The notes under the pieces were generated by a model that did not search any database, was not told the DNA's origin, and saw nothing but the letters and a program-made list of their open reading frames with translations. The position numbers and the translations under genes are program-made. DNA of 45,299 nt from Paraburkholderia sp. NMBU_R16 (lineage in GTDB: Bacteria; Pseudomonadota; Gammaproteobacteria; Burkholderiales; Burkholderiaceae): positions 1 to 45,299 of the forward strand of contig NZ_JAAAYE010000047.1 in assembly GCF_013282575.1 (NCBI RefSeq), read 5' to 3'. Below are positions 44,426 to 45,299 of this stretch, in pieces (position 1 is the stretch's first letter; every line of letters begins with the position of its first letter).

Positions 44426-45199
44426 ATGTTGAATCGAGCGCTTTGCGCGGCAGCGGCCGTGGCTGCGTGCGCCAGCGCGGCGTACTGCGCTTTTCGCTGG
44501 CGGCAACTCGCGCGCGCACCCGCGATCGATGAGGTGAGCAGGCGCAGCGGCATCCGCGGTTTTTCGGTGCAGGCCGGTCCCTTCGCGATGTTCTCGCGCT
44601 TGCATCCTGGCCCCGAGGGTACCGCTGACCCGGTGCCGGTCGTGCTCGCGCACGGGCTCGTCGTTTCGAGCCGTTACATGGAGCCGCTCATGCTCGTGCT
44701 TGCCCGGTGGTACCGCGTCTATGCGCCCGACTTGCCGGGCTTCGGTGAAAGCCGCCCTCGGTGCGGCAGGCGCTCCGCGACACTGTCGGTCGAGGCGCTC
44801 GCCTACGCTTTGAAACGATGGATGGACGCTTGTGGGCTCACGCGCGCGATCTTCATCGGCAATTCGTTCGGTTGTCAGATCCTCGCCGAGTTCGCCACGC
44901 GCTTTCCCGAAGCCACCCTCTGCCTGGTCATGCAAGGTCCGACCGTGGACGCCCACGCGCGCTCGCTGCGGCAGCAGTTATGGCGAGCATGGGTCAATGG
45001 CCGGCGTGAGCAAGCACGCTCGCCCGCAGCGCTTGCGCGTATCGACTACGCGAAGGCGGGACTGCGGCGTGCCGTCGCCGCGATCCGGCTCGCCATCGCC
45101 GACCGCATCGAAGATCGTCTGCCGCATGTGGCCGTCCCTACGCTCATCGTCTACGGTTCGCACGATCCGCTCGTGCCTGTGGCGCGACAATCTGGATGA
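44426..45199 (+). pseudogene. Alpha/beta hydrolase, C-terminus lost
   Basis: This 257-residue frame begins with a membrane anchor or signal (ALCAAAAVAACASAAYCAF). An alpha/beta hydrolase follows: oxyanion loop VVLAHGLVVSSRYM, PDLPGFGESR, nucleophile Ser147 in IGNSFGCQ, and acid Asp in YGSHDPLVP near residue 249. It then ends after only a few more residues (VARQSG), before the catalytic histidine that should come 25-30 residues later. Just at that point the sequence changes to short imperfect repeats. The gene is therefore probably interrupted by an insertion whose edge lies near 45190, and is likely inactive. An upstream frame from 44237 is not needed. Confidence 0.7.
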
Positions 45200-45299
45200 G
45201 AGACGCGCGACAAACAAGATGAGAATGTCGCGGCGAGGTTGATGATGCCGATGTTGATTGACGCTGACAAGCGTTTGTTGATTGACGCTCGGCGCATGT
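45182..45299 (+). mobile_element. Possible insertion-element end with short terminal repeats
   Basis: After the broken hydrolase come two imperfect 23-bp units starting GCGCGACAA and containing GATGAGA (45182-45204 and 45205-45227). A 14-bp direct repeat TGTTGATTGACGCT follows at 45252-45265 and 45276-45289. Multiple short repeats of this type occur at ends of IS21-family and similar elements. No transposase is inside the window, so this is an inference. Confidence 0.4.

Overview
The window reads as chromosomal DNA of a beta-proteobacterium of the Burkholderiaceae (Burkholderia, Paraburkholderia or Trinickia type). The basis is uniformly high-GC coding sequence, the gene order tig-clpP-clpX-lon-hupB-tRNA-Val, and the many LysR, AraC and GntR regulators typical of the family. 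The species is not determinable from sequence reading alone.

Layout. Positions 1-4.5 kb hold a DsbG-like periplasmic thiol protein, a tannase/feruloyl-esterase lipoprotein, a decayed chemotaxis-receptor tail and a LysR regulator. From 4.7 to 11.9 kb, on the minus strand, lies the protein quality-control block: trigger factor, ClpP, ClpX, Lon, HU and tRNA-Val(UAC), with clear terminators after tig, clpX, lon and the tRNA. From 12.3 to 18.5 kb are a glycerate kinase, a MarR regulator, a ketopantoate-reductase-like enzyme, tRNA-Leu(UAG), the tRNA 2-selenouridine synthase MnmH, and a divergent LysR/pirin pair.

From 18.5 to 25.8 kb lies a sugar-acid catabolic island: a GntR repressor facing a five-gene operon (zinc dehydrogenase, uronate-type reductase, MFS transporter, altronate dehydratase, mannonate dehydratase). 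It probably converts L-galactonate and/or L-gulonate to 2-keto-3-deoxygluconate. A promoter whose -35 box lies within a GntR-type palindrome precedes it.

From 25.8 to 29.9 kb is a two-gene DNA-repair operon: a FAN1-like VRR-NUC nuclease, then an Fe-S superfamily-2 helicase with an N-terminal Cas4-like nuclease domain. A full CTGT-N8-ACAG LexA box covers the first start codon, so the operon is probably SOS-controlled. A 485-residue protein of unknown function and an alpha/beta hydrolase follow.

From 32.3 to 38.0 kb, on the minus strand, is the most unusual part: a compact eight-gene operon coding for an acyl carrier protein, two hot-dog dehydratases, a ketosynthase and a chain-length-factor-like partner (the core of aryl-polyene-type type II fatty acid systems). 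It continues into a ferritin-like diiron protein, a carotenoid-cleavage-type oxygenase and a small CrtA/DUF3291-like protein. It lacks the aryl-starter, ligase, acyltransferase and ketoreductase genes of classical aryl polyene clusters. An AraC regulator is divergent from it.

From 39.4 to 45.2 kb are a Tat-exported FAD oxidase, a LysE exporter, an OsmC/ACT pair, NnrS with an FNR-type promoter, and an alpha/beta hydrolase whose end is cut off where short repeats begin, suggesting a mobile-element boundary at the right edge.
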